Assembly: GCF_029626105.1 (NCBI RefSeq)
Contig: NZ_JARUBH010000009.1
Location: forward strand, 5,828,001-5,892,000
DNA from: Solwaraspora sp. WMMD792
Lineage (GTDB): Bacteria; Actinomycetota; Actinomycetes; Mycobacteriales; Micromonosporaceae
Reading direction: 5' to 3'
DNA length: 64,000 bases
Shown here: one piece after another, positions 56,482-64,000 of the stretch
Layout: the number at the start of each line of letters is the position of its first letter
Numbering within the stretch: the first letter of the stretch is position 1
Position numbers and translations under genes: made by a program
The notes under the pieces: model-generated
The model's database searches: none
Seen by the model: the letters and a program-made list of their open reading frames with translations, nothing else
What the model was told of the DNA's origin: nothing

Positions 56482-57399
56482 ATGATCAGCAGGGTGTGGC
56501 GGCGGCGGATGGCCGCCCTGTCAGCTACGGCGGTCACGCTGACCGGCACGGCGGTGACCGGCGGGACTGGGAACCCGGCGGCAGCGGCCCGGCCGGGCGG
56601 GCTGCCGGACCTGGCCGTACTCGCCAGCAGCCATGACCACAGTGGGGTGAAGACCGTGACCGTGCACTGCCCTGACCCCGGGCAGTCGGTCTACGGGGCG
56701 GGTGCCCGGATCATCGGTGGTGCCGGTGGCGTCGTACTTACCGCGATGGCCCCTGACCAGACGCTGTCGTCGGTTACCGCCTCGGCCGCCGCCCGGACCG
56801 GTCACGACAGTGCCTGGTCGGTGTCCGCGTACGCCGTCTGCGACGTCTCGTCCGACCCGCCGCAGCGTACGGTGGCGACCGCCGTCGACGGCACCACCGC
56901 CACCGCCACCTGCCCCGACCGTGCGCAGGTCACCGGCACCGGTTTCCGGGTCGACGCCGACGTCGACCTGTCGTACGTCGACGAGGTGGCACCCGACCGG
57001 GATCTGCGCCGGGTCCGGGTGCACGCCGGCGGCAGCACGCCGACCCGGGTCGTCGCGTACGCGATCTGCAAACGGCCGACCGCGGTCGACGGCTCGCTCG
57101 GTGCCCGACTGACCGCGACTACCGCGACCGACGACGCCTGGCCGAAGACGGCCATCGTCGACGGCTCCGGCACCGACCAGCGGGTGTACGGCGTCGGTGC
57201 CTCAGTCCGCGGCCAGGGCGTACTGTTCCTCACCGCGCTCGTCCCCGACCCGCTGCTGAACCTCGCCGGGGGACGGGCCGATCGGGGCGTCGGAACGGAT
57301 CCGCTACGGCACGACGGGCACGAAGACGACGGGCACGAAGACGACGGGAAAGGCGAACTGACCAGCTACGGCATCCTGCTTCATCCCACGTTCCACTGA
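56482..57399 (+). CDS. Secreted protein with three related beta modules
   Basis: A 305-residue exported protein. A signal peptide (RRRMAALSATAVTLTGTAVTGG) precedes a body of three similar segments, each with a Val-rich strand, a V-(H/T)-C-P-D-(P/R) or comparable turn and a GxGARI/GTGFRV strand (VTVHCPDPGQSVYGAGARI, ATCPDRAQVTGTGFRV, VDGSGTDQRVYGVGASV). The His/Asp/Gly tail near 285 (HDGHEDDGHEDDGK) could bind metal. No family recognised. The ATG follows GAGGAGCGCAAC. Its last codons overlap the convergent SARP gene by 19 bases. Confidence 0.68.
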   Translation: MISRVWRRRMAALSATAVTLTGTAVTGGTGNPAAAARPGGLPDLAVLASSHDHSGVKTVTVHCPDPGQSVYGAGARIIGGAGGVVLTAMAPDQTLSSVTASAAARTGHDSAWSVSAYAVCDVSSDPPQRTVATAVDGTTATATCPDRAQVTGTGFRVDADVDLSYVDEVAPDRDLRRVRVHAGGSTPTRVVAYAICKRPTAVDGSLGARLTATTATDDAWPKTAIVDGSGTDQRVYGVGASVRGQGVLFLTALVPDPLLNLAGGRADRGVGTDPLRHDGHEDDGHEDDGKGELTSYGILLHPTFH

Positions 57400-60300
57400 G
57401 TCCGTCCCACGTTCTCAGCGAGCGACGCGGGGTGCGGGCGGGCCGGCACCAGCAGCGTCCGGTCCGGTGGCCGCACCCCGATCGCCCGCATCGCCTCGGC
57501 GTACCGGTCGAAGGCGCGGCGGGCCTCGCCGTGCTGGCCTGCCGCGACCAGGGCACGGACCAGCGCGCAGTGAGCCGGCTCGTCGTACGGGTCCCGCTCC
57601 AGCACCCGCAGCAGGTAGCCGGTCGCGGCGGCCGGTCCGGCGACGGTCCGACTGGTCCGGGCCAGCATGCGCAGCAAACTCAGGTACGCCGCCCGCACCT
57701 CCTCCCGCAACGGACGGGACCAGTCGTCGTACGGTTCGTCCTCGAACACGTCCGCGCGGTACTCCCGGTCGGCTGCGAGGAACATCGCCCGTGCCGGCAC
57801 CGTCATCCCCCGCTCCAGGAGCCGGCGGCCGTGGGCCACCTGTGCCAGGAAATCCTCCACGTCGACCCGCACCGTCGTCAGGTCCAGGGCGATGCTGCCC
57901 TGATCAGCGACGATGAACCAGTCGGGACCGAAGTCCTTCGCCGGGTCAAGGACGGCACGGACGATGGACAGCAGCACCGACAGCCGGTGTCCGGTGCGTT
58001 CCGGGTCGTCCGCCGGCCACAGCAGCTCACTCAACTCGCTGCGGGGTACCGGTCGGCCGCGTCTCGCCACCAGGATCCGGAGCAGGTCCCGGGCCTTGCG
58101 GGACTGCCACTGCGAAACCGGCACGGGTCGTCCGGAGAGCCGGACCTCGAACCGGCCCAGTGCCCGGACGACGACTTCACCGGCGGCGGTCGGGCCGGCA
58201 CCGGAGGTCGGCCGGGCGTAGATCGCGGCCAGGCTCGCCGGCCGGTCCGCCCGAGCGCCGGCCGCTGCCAGCCGCTCCGCCGCCAACAGCCCGCCGAGCC
58301 GGTCGTCGGTGCTGGCGGCCGGCAACTGGCCGAGGGCGACAAGGAGGCGGGCCGCCTCCACCTCCGCCCCGGCGCCGGTCCAGATCGCGTACGCCTCGCG
58401 CAGCGCGTCGCGTACCCGGGCGGGATCGGTCTCTGCGGCGGCGCGCAACTCCAACGCGTCGGCCAGCCCGGCGCGGTCCCGCTGCGCCCCCGCCACCCGG
58501 GCCGCCTCGTTCGCGGACGCCGCGGCACCGGCGGTGTCACCGTCGTACCGCGCCACCCAGCCCTGCGCCAGCAGGGCCGGCACCACGATCTCCTCGGCGG
58601 CGAGGTCCCTGGCCCGTTCGGCATGGACGGCGGCCGTCTTGACGTCGTCGGGCAGTACCGCCAGCGCCAGCCCGGCCAGCGCCGGCACCAGGACATACCT
58701 GTTGCCGGTGTCCTCACCGACCCGGACTGCTTCCTCGTACCCGGCACGGGCCTGCTCCCGCCAGCCCCGACGGCGATACAGCTCAGCGAGTCCCAGTACG
58801 GCGTTCGCGGACCGGCGGGACCCCTTGCGCTGGTAGTGCGCCGTCGCGGTCTCGTACCGCGCCGCCGCCTCGTCGTAGCGCCCGAGCATCGCCAGCGCGT
58901 CGGCTTCGTTGCTGGTGGCGATGGCGCGCAGGCTCGGCGAGGCGGCGACGGCCGCGTACCGGGCGGACAGTTGCGCGGCCGCCAGCGCGTCCGCGTACCG
59001 CGCCGTGCGCAGCAGCTGGTAGGTGCGGTTGGTGTGGATCCGGGTCAGCAGCAGGACATCGCCGGTACGCTCGGCGATCGGCTGGGCGAGGGCGAAGTGT
59101 TCCTCGCTGCCGGCGAAGTCCCCGGCCACCGCCCGGCACAGGGCCACACTGAGGTGGGCGGTGGCCAGCGCGCTGTCGCTGCCGGCCGCAGCGGCCGCCG
59201 TCACCGCCCGCCGGGCGTACCCGGTGGCGGTCTGCACCGCGCCGGCCAGCAGCTGAGCGTGCGCGGTCCAGGCCAGCAGCAGAGCCACCTCGGCCGCCGA
59301 GGACGGCCGGTCCCGGCCACGGGCGAAGGTCTCCAGCGCCGCCTGGGCGTCACCACGCTGGTAGTGGATCCGCCCCACCCGCCAGGCCAGGCCGGCGTCC
59401 CAGTCGGACTCGGCTACGGCCACCGCGTCGTACGCCCGTTCGGCCGCGGTCAGATCGCCGCTGGTACGCAACGCGTCGCCGAGCAGCAGCCGCAGTCGCC
59501 GGGTGACGCGAGGCTCGGGCAGCGCGGCGACCAGCTCCACGACCTCGCCCGCCTGCCCGGCGGCGAGCATCCGGTCGCCATGCTCGGTCAGGACCCGGGC
59601 GGCCGCCGCGTCGGCACCGGCCCGCAGGTAGGCACGGGCCGCAGCCACCGGCGGTCCGTGCTGGTCGTACCAGGCGGCCGCTACGGCGAGATCGGCGTGC
59701 TGCCGGGCCGGCTGCTGCCTTCCCGCTGGTTGCTGCTTTCGAGCTGGTTGCCGCCGGACCACCTCGGCGACGACCGGCACGACGCGTTCCATCGGCGCGG
59801 GCCCACCCGGTACGGCCGGTGGCGCCCCGGCACGCGTCAACAGTCCGGTGCGGCGCAGCAACCGTACGGACTCCGTCGCCTGCCGGTGTCCGAGCGCCCG
59901 ACCCAGCTCGGCGCTGAACGGTGTCAGGTCGGCGGCGCAGCGCAGCAGCCGGGCCGTCGCCGACGGCAATCCGGCCAACACCTCAACGGTCAGGTACGTC
60001 GCCAGTGGGCTGCCAGGCTGGCTGACGGCCGACACCAGGTCGCCCGGTGGCACCCCGTCCAGCCGTAGCGTCTCGGCGGTCAGCGCGACGAGCGCCGGCC
60101 AGCCGCCGGTCGCCCCGTACACCTGGTCCGTCAGGGCCGGATCGGACAGTCCATGTTCGGCGGCGAGGAGGTCGGCGACCTCCTCCGCAGTGAGCGCCAG
60201 ATCGGCCGGACCGAGCTCCTGCCACCCGTACCGGCCGACCCAGCCGGCCGTCGCGGCAGCCGGCGGCCAGCGACTGGACAGCACCACCGTCGCGGTGTCC

Positions 60301-60560
60301 GGCAGGTCGTCGACGGCCGCGGCCAGGGCCTGCACCGCCCCGGCGGACAGCCGGGGCAGGTCGTCGACGATCAGCGGGCGGTCGTCGACGATCGCCCGGA
60401 TCTCGTCAACCAACAGTTGCGCCGTCGCCTCCGGCCCACGCCACCAGTGGGCGCCCGACGGCGGAAACCAGCGGCGCAGCGCGGTGGTCTTGCCGTAACC
60501 GGCGGCGGCTACCACGATCCGGCAATCCGGACCTTGCCGCCCCGGCCCTGACGAACGCAC
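57381..60560 (-). CDS. Large ATPase-TPR-SARP (BTAD) transcriptional regulator
   Basis: A 1059-residue regulator. The N-terminus is an ATPase with Walker A AAAGYGKTT (18-26) and a PLIVDDLPRL Walker B near 62; MalT/LuxR-type arm and TPR regions follow over about 250-750. At about 785-870 is an OmpR-type winged helix (LGRFEVRLSGRPVPV, SRKARDLLRILVARRG, LSELLWPADDPERTGHRLSV), and the end is a BTAD domain (DVFEDEPYDDWSRPLREEVRAAYLSLL). Having the DNA-binding and BTAD parts at the C-terminus is a known minority layout. SARP regulators often activate natural product or surface genes. It is divergent from the RTX-like gene. Start at 60560 is tentative. Confidence 0.86.
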   Translation of the reverse strand: MRSSGPGRQGPDCRIVVAAAGYGKTTALRRWFPPSGAHWWRGPEATAQLLVDEIRAIVDDRPLIVDDLPRLSAGAVQALAAAVDDLPDTATVVLSSRWPPAAATAGWVGRYGWQELGPADLALTAEEVADLLAAEHGLSDPALTDQVYGATGGWPALVALTAETLRLDGVPPGDLVSAVSQPGSPLATYLTVEVLAGLPSATARLLRCAADLTPFSAELGRALGHRQATESVRLLRRTGLLTRAGAPPAVPGGPAPMERVVPVVAEVVRRQPARKQQPAGRQQPARQHADLAVAAAWYDQHGPPVAAARAYLRAGADAAAARVLTEHGDRMLAAGQAGEVVELVAALPEPRVTRRLRLLLGDALRTSGDLTAAERAYDAVAVAESDWDAGLAWRVGRIHYQRGDAQAALETFARGRDRPSSAAEVALLLAWTAHAQLLAGAVQTATGYARRAVTAAAAAGSDSALATAHLSVALCRAVAGDFAGSEEHFALAQPIAERTGDVLLLTRIHTNRTYQLLRTARYADALAAAQLSARYAAVAASPSLRAIATSNEADALAMLGRYDEAAARYETATAHYQRKGSRRSANAVLGLAELYRRRGWREQARAGYEEAVRVGEDTGNRYVLVPALAGLALAVLPDDVKTAAVHAERARDLAAEEIVVPALLAQGWVARYDGDTAGAAASANEAARVAGAQRDRAGLADALELRAAAETDPARVRDALREAYAIWTGAGAEVEAARLLVALGQLPAASTDDRLGGLLAAERLAAAGARADRPASLAAIYARPTSGAGPTAAGEVVVRALGRFEVRLSGRPVPVSQWQSRKARDLLRILVARRGRPVPRSELSELLWPADDPERTGHRLSVLLSIVRAVLDPAKDFGPDWFIVADQGSIALDLTTVRVDVEDFLAQVAHGRRLLERGMTVPARAMFLAADREYRADVFEDEPYDDWSRPLREEVRAAYLSLLRMLARTSRTVAGPAAATGYLLRVLERDPYDEPAHCALVRALVAAGQHGEARRAFDRYAEAMRAIGVRPPDRTLLVPARPHPASLAENVGRTQWNVG

Positions 60561-60756
60561 CGCTGCTCACCTGCCTCTCCGGCAGAAACGGGCTCGTCCC
60601 TCTCCGGCAGGAACAGGCTGCGCGGGACCGCCGCCGGCGGCAAGACCTCTGTCGGCAATCCGGCCGTGACACGGCGCTGAGCCAACCGTGACCGCCGTTC
60701 CGATCCTGATGACGCCGGTCCCGGACGGCGCGACCGGCAGAGCAGAAGGAGGAACG

Positions 60757-61338
60757 GTGCGAAGGCAGGTAGGTATCGGAACCCTGGTGGCGGTCGCCAC
60801 GGCGGTCGCGGTGATCGGTCCGGTCGGGCCGGCCGCCGCCACCCACACCTGTGACGGCGAGCCGGTGACCATCAGCGGCTCCGGCACGATCAACGGGACG
60901 AGCGGACGGGACGTGATCCGTGGCTCGTCCGGCATCGACATCATCGACGGCCGGGGCGGCAACGACGTCATCTGCGCCGGTGGCGGGGTGGACGCGGTCT
61001 ACGGTGGTCAGGGCGCGGACCGCATCTTCGGAGAGGGCGGGGACGACTTCCTGTGGGGTGAGGGCCTTGGCGTCGTGGTGACCGGCGGTGCCGACGAGAT
61101 CTGGGGTGGCACCGGTGACGACACCATCTACGGCCAGGTCGGGGGCGACACCCTGCGCGGCAACGAGGACAACGACGACATCTACGGCGGGGACGGACCC
61201 GACACCATCTTCGGCGGGATCAACATGGCCGAGACCAGCGGTGCGCAGCTCGACGCCTGCTACGGCAACACCGGCAACGACACCATCCGATCCTGGCTGA
61301 CCGGCCACCCGAACGAATGCGAGGTCGTCGTCGACTGA
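60757..61338 (+). CDS. Secreted RTX-like calcium-binding protein
   Basis: A 193-residue exported protein. A signal peptide (QVGIGTLVAVATAVAVIGPV, cut near AAAT) is followed by RTX nonapeptide repeats of the GGxGxDxxx type: GRGGNDVIC, GGQGADRIF, GEGGDDFLW, GGTGDDTIY, GGDGPDTIF and GNTGNDTIR. These form a calcium-dependent beta-roll. It has no enzyme domain and only six or so repeats, so it is a small structural or cell-surface factor. GTG start at 60757 with AAGGAGGAACG before it. Divergent from the SARP regulator, which may control it. Confidence 0.88.
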   Translation: MRRQVGIGTLVAVATAVAVIGPVGPAAATHTCDGEPVTISGSGTINGTSGRDVIRGSSGIDIIDGRGGNDVICAGGGVDAVYGGQGADRIFGEGGDDFLWGEGLGVVVTGGADEIWGGTGDDTIYGQVGGDTLRGNEDNDDIYGGDGPDTIFGGINMAETSGAQLDACYGNTGNDTIRSWLTGHPNECEVVVD

Positions 61339-61372
61339 TCCGTTCGTGGACCGGCTGCCGCAGGCGGCAGCC

Positions 61373-61420
61373 GGCGGGTGTCGGTGGTTGGGCGGTACCG
61401 CCCAACCACCGACACCCGCC
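61373..61420 (+). terminator. 48-base perfect palindrome terminator
   Basis: Two 24-base arms pair without mismatch around the TA at 61396-61397. It lies 35 bases past the RTX gene stop and 56 bases before the moxR start, and separates the two transcripts. Confidence 0.85.
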
Positions 61421-61475
61421 CCGTCCGTCAGTGTTGGACATCGACCGGACTCGGCTGCGTGGAAATGGGGACCGA

Positions 61476-62342
61476 ATGACGTTCGGAGACGCTACGCATC
61501 TCGTCGCGCAGTTGGACCAACGCGCCGGCTATCTGGCCGGCACCGGGTTGGCGGCAGCCGCCTTCCTCGCCTTTCACGGGAACCGGCCGCTGCTGCTGGA
61601 AGGTGCGCCGGGGGTCGGGAAGACCGCGTTCGCCGAGGCGATGGCTGCCGTCCTCGATCGACCGATCGAACGAGTCCAGTGTTATCCGGGTCTGGACGCG
61701 AGCCAGGTCCTCTACGACTGGAACTTCGCGGCCCAGATGCTGGCGCTGCGCGCGGCCGGGACCGGTGACCACACCGACCGGCTGCCCGAGCTGTGGGACG
61801 AGAAGTACCTGGTCGCGCGACCGATCCTGCGGGCGTTGCGGAACGGACCGGCCGTGCTGCTCATCGACGAGGTCGACCGGGCCGAGGAGGACTTCGAGGC
61901 CCTGCTGCTCCAGGTGCTGGACAAGTACGAGGTCACCATCCCGGAGCTGGGGACGGTCCGCGCGGAGGTCGCGCCGTTCGTGGTCCTCACCTCCAACCGC
62001 ACCCGGGAGCCGCACGACGCCATCAAACGGCGCTGCTTCTACCACTGGATCGACCATCCCGGTCCCGAGCTGGAGGCTCGTATCCTCCACCGGCACGTAG
62101 CAGGACTCGCGCCGGACCTGGCCATCGCCATCACCGAGATCATGGCCCAGCTCCGTCGGCTGGACCTGGCCAAGCAGCCCAGCCTGGCCGAGACGATCGA
62201 CTACGCGCGGGCGATACACCGGCTCGGCGCCGCCACGCCGGACGACCCGGCAGCGGACGCGGCGATCTGCACCCTGGTCAAGCACCACGACGACGAAGCG
62301 CAGGTACGTCGGGTGCTGGCACGTCGACGGCACGACCGATGA
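61476..62342 (+). CDS. MoxR-type AAA+ ATPase
   Basis: A 288-residue AAA+ protein. Walker A is LLLEGAPGVGKTAFAEAMA (43-50 for the P-loop), followed by QCYPGLDASQVLYDWNF, typical of CoxD/MoxR proteins; Walker B LLIDEVDRAEEDF near 125 and the sensor SNRTREPHDAIKRRC. MoxR ATPases work with VWA proteins to insert metals or remodel complexes; CoxD serves CO dehydrogenase. The next gene overlaps by ATGA and encodes such a VWA protein. No CO dehydrogenase gene is in the window. The ATG at 61476 is set by GGGG upstream. Confidence 0.9.
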   Translation: MTFGDATHLVAQLDQRAGYLAGTGLAAAAFLAFHGNRPLLLEGAPGVGKTAFAEAMAAVLDRPIERVQCYPGLDASQVLYDWNFAAQMLALRAAGTGDHTDRLPELWDEKYLVARPILRALRNGPAVLLIDEVDRAEEDFEALLLQVLDKYEVTIPELGTVRAEVAPFVVLTSNRTREPHDAIKRRCFYHWIDHPGPELEARILHRHVAGLAPDLAIAITEIMAQLRRLDLAKQPSLAETIDYARAIHRLGAATPDDPAADAAICTLVKHHDDEAQVRRVLARRRHDR

Positions 62343-63454
62343 CGGGCGACCCGCTGTCCCTCCTGGTCCGGTTCGCCGAGGCGCTGCGAACCGCCGGGTT
62401 GGCCGTCAGCGTCGACCGGGTCGTCGCCGCCGCCGAGGCGCTGGGGCACTGGGGGGTCGCCGCCGACGCGCAACCGTACTGGCCGCTGCGGGTGGCTTTG
62501 TGCCGCGACCGGACCGACGTACCCGTCTTCGACATCGTGTACCGCGATTGGTTCGGCACCCCGCCGGACGGCGTCGGTCACACTCGACCGGCGCTGGTCC
62601 CAGCCCAGTCCCGCCGCACCGACAACCAGCCGCCTGCCAGCGAACCGGCACCGCAGAGGGCCGACGTACCGTCGCCGCGTGCCGCTGGCGGCGGGGCCGG
62701 CAACACCAGCCGGCTGGCCAGCCGTGACTTCGACGACCTGACCGAGGATGAGCTGCGGGAGATGGCGACCTGGGTCGACCTGCTGCGGCCGATGCCCACC
62801 CGACGCACGATGCACCGCCGCTCGACCCGGACCGGCCCGATCGATCCGGCCCGGACGATGCGGCTCATGCTGCGCACCGGCGGCGAGTTGGTACGGCTAC
62901 GCCACCGCCGCCCGGCGGTACGCACCCGCCGACTGCTCCTGCTCGTCGACGTCAGCGCGTCGATGAGTCCGTACAGTGACATGCTGCTGCGGTTCGCGGC
63001 CGCCGCGCTGGCCGCGAATCCGCGTACCACCGAGGTCTTCGCTGTCGGCACCGACCACACCCGTCTCACCCGGTCGATGCGCGGGCTCCGCCCCCGGGAC
63101 GCGTTGCCCGCCGCCGGACGGGTGCAAACCGGCTGGTCCGGCGGCACGACGCTCGGCGACGCGCTGAACGGTTTCCTGCGACGCTGGGGTGGCACCGACG
63201 TCGTCCGCTCGGCGATCGTGGTCTTCGGCTCGGACGGGCTCGAACACGCGGAGATGGCACCGCTGATCCGGCAGGTCCAGCGGCTCGCAGCCCTCGCCAA
63301 GGTGCTGATCTGGGCCAGTCCCGACTGCCACACCGACGGCGAGCTTTCGCGGGACCACCGCATCGCCCAGGCGCAGCAGTCGGCCACCCGGGTGGTGGGT
63401 TGCCACGACTACCTGGCGCTGCGGAACCTGGCGAAGGTCGTGGCCAATGCGTGA
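62339..63454 (+). CDS. CoxE-like VWA domain protein
   Basis: A 371-residue protein. The N-terminal 90 residues (LLVRFAEALRTAGLAVSVDRVV and YRDWFGTPP) match the CoxE N-terminus; a Pro/Ala linker and LTEDELREMATWVDLLRP, RRTMHRRSTRTG follow. The VWA domain begins with the MIDAS motif DVSASMS at about residue 203, with the TGWSGGTTLGDAL Thr and FGSDGLE later. It would be the adaptor for the MoxR ATPase, with which it shares an ATGA overlap; the following gene overlaps its end by eight bases. All three are one operon. Confidence 0.9.
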   Translation: MTGDPLSLLVRFAEALRTAGLAVSVDRVVAAAEALGHWGVAADAQPYWPLRVALCRDRTDVPVFDIVYRDWFGTPPDGVGHTRPALVPAQSRRTDNQPPASEPAPQRADVPSPRAAGGGAGNTSRLASRDFDDLTEDELREMATWVDLLRPMPTRRTMHRRSTRTGPIDPARTMRLMLRTGGELVRLRHRRPAVRTRRLLLLVDVSASMSPYSDMLLRFAAAALAANPRTTEVFAVGTDHTRLTRSMRGLRPRDALPAAGRVQTGWSGGTTLGDALNGFLRRWGGTDVVRSAIVVFGSDGLEHAEMAPLIRQVQRLAALAKVLIWASPDCHTDGELSRDHRIAQAQQSATRVVGCHDYLALRNLAKVVANA

Positions 63455-64000
63455 CCTCGAAGGACACGACGTCGCGGTGCGGCGAATCATGCGACGCGAC
63501 GACCTGCTGACCCTCGCCGCCGCCGCCGACACGGCCGTGGGAATCGTCCGGATGCGCGAGGCGGAGGCGCTGACCGGGGTCGACGGCAGCACCCTGTTCG
63601 ACCTCGCGCTGAGCAGGCACATCAAGTTGGCGACCGGGGACGCCGGCTGGGCGGAGCGGGCACAGGCCTGGGATCACGCCGCAGTTCTCGTCCGGTACTG
63701 CGAGCTGGCCGGCACCGCGCTGAACAGCCCGTACAGCGCGGTCGGCATGCACGCCCGGTCGCTGCGCCTGCTCAAGGAGAACCAGACCCGGCCCGGTCTG
63801 CGCCCGCTCGACCGGGACCTGACCCTGGGCGCCTTCAACCGCTACCACGCCGCCCGCGACCTGCGACTGGGCGGCCACACCCAGGCGGCCCGCGACCTGG
63901 CCCGCCGGTCACCACAGGACCTGTACGGCACCGGGGCCGAGCCACACATCGCGCACTACCAGTTCGAGGTCGGCGCGACCCACATCGAGCAGGGCGATCC
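63447..64000 (+). CDS. Hypothetical helical protein, third gene of the MoxR-VWA operon (incomplete)
   Basis: The gene starts with ATG at 63447 inside the end of the VWA gene and runs off the window, so at least 184 codons are seen. The sequence is helical with TPR-like pairs (MREAEALTGVDGSTLFDLALSRH, GWAERAQAWDHAAVLVRYCELAG, FNRYHAARDLRLGGHTQAARDLA). No membrane segment or catalytic motif is visible. It is not CoxF or CoxG by eye. Comparable triads of MoxR, VWA and a third associated protein have been proposed as conflict or signalling systems; that link is inference. Confidence 0.75.
   Translation, partial: MRDLEGHDVAVRRIMRRDDLLTLAAAADTAVGIVRMREAEALTGVDGSTLFDLALSRHIKLATGDAGWAERAQAWDHAAVLVRYCELAGTALNSPYSAVGMHARSLRLLKENQTRPGLRPLDRDLTLGAFNRYHAARDLRLGGHTQAARDLARRSPQDLYGTGAEPHIAHYQFEVGATHIEQGD

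Noticed and set aside
57432-60068. 878-codon plus-strand frame opposite the SARP regulator
   Set aside because: Arg/Gly/Gln-rich shadow; the minus strand carries clear P-loop and BTAD motifs.
1-64000. tRNA, rRNA, riboswitch or integrase/attachment site
   Set aside because: Nothing with a convincing cloverleaf, conserved rRNA segment, known aptamer core or integrase motif was seen by eye.

Overview
The window is uniformly high-GC DNA with GC-rich third codon positions, many GTG starts and short overlapping start/stop junctions. It carries XRE/DUF397 pairs, a SARP/BTAD regulator, a SigE-family sigma factor, PASTA and LAXTG proteins, and a leucine-catabolism type acyl-CoA carboxylase operon. 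This is the profile of a filamentous actinobacterium, most likely Micromonosporaceae. That placement is inferred from gene style only. No rRNA, tRNA or CRISPR array was seen.

Layout. 1-4.9 kb: the 3' end of an unknown gene, a VapBC pair, a GH88 unsaturated glucuronyl hydrolase with an SDR partner behind a LacI-type operator, and a membrane protein. 5-6.8 kb: a WhiJ-like XRE regulator with its DUF397 partner. 6.8-15 kb: a PASTA membrane protein, a glutamate-cysteine ligase family enzyme, a divergent YceI/MarR pair and a large STAND-type regulator. 15-21 kb: an acyl-CoA/leucine degradation operon (acyl-CoA dehydrogenase, carboxyltransferase, HMG-CoA lyase, biotin carboxylase, TetR) with two matching TetR-type operators. 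21.8-27.5 kb: three family-2 glycosyltransferases and a SigE-family sigma factor.

27.4-33.6 kb is the most interesting region. It is a minus-strand RiPP (ribosomally made, modified peptide) cassette: MFS exporter, S9 peptidase, a 33-codon precursor gene behind a perfect Shine-Dalgarno, a B12-type radical SAM protein with a CX7CX2C cluster motif, and a DUF5825-type partner. The precursor ends in an alternating beta-branched tail (ANITVTVSVKIKF). The likely flow is precursor synthesis, C-methylation or related radical chemistry on the tail, leader removal by the cytoplasmic S9 peptidase and export by the MFS pump.

34-40.4 kb holds small stand-alone genes, a divergent SDR/MerR pair around a clear operator, a secreted I36-type inhibitor, and a toxin-antitoxin array (DivIVA-like, truncated antitoxin paralogue, RHH antitoxin, DUF5615 toxin). 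40.7-45.6 kb shows a nested insertion: an acetyltransferase gene is split by an IS5-type element, which is itself split by an intact IS21-type element. Both target duplications are readable and both disrupted reading frames restore exactly. 46-48 kb carries a WD40 remnant and a secreted trypsin-like protease. 48-52.3 kb is a set of membrane proteins and lipoproteins. 52.6-61.3 kb has an acyl-CoA synthetase, a probable sortase-E surface protein with a PPAEE repeat, other secreted proteins, a 1059-residue SARP/BTAD regulator and a secreted RTX-like protein. The window ends with a MoxR ATPase, a CoxE-like VWA protein and an unfinished third gene.
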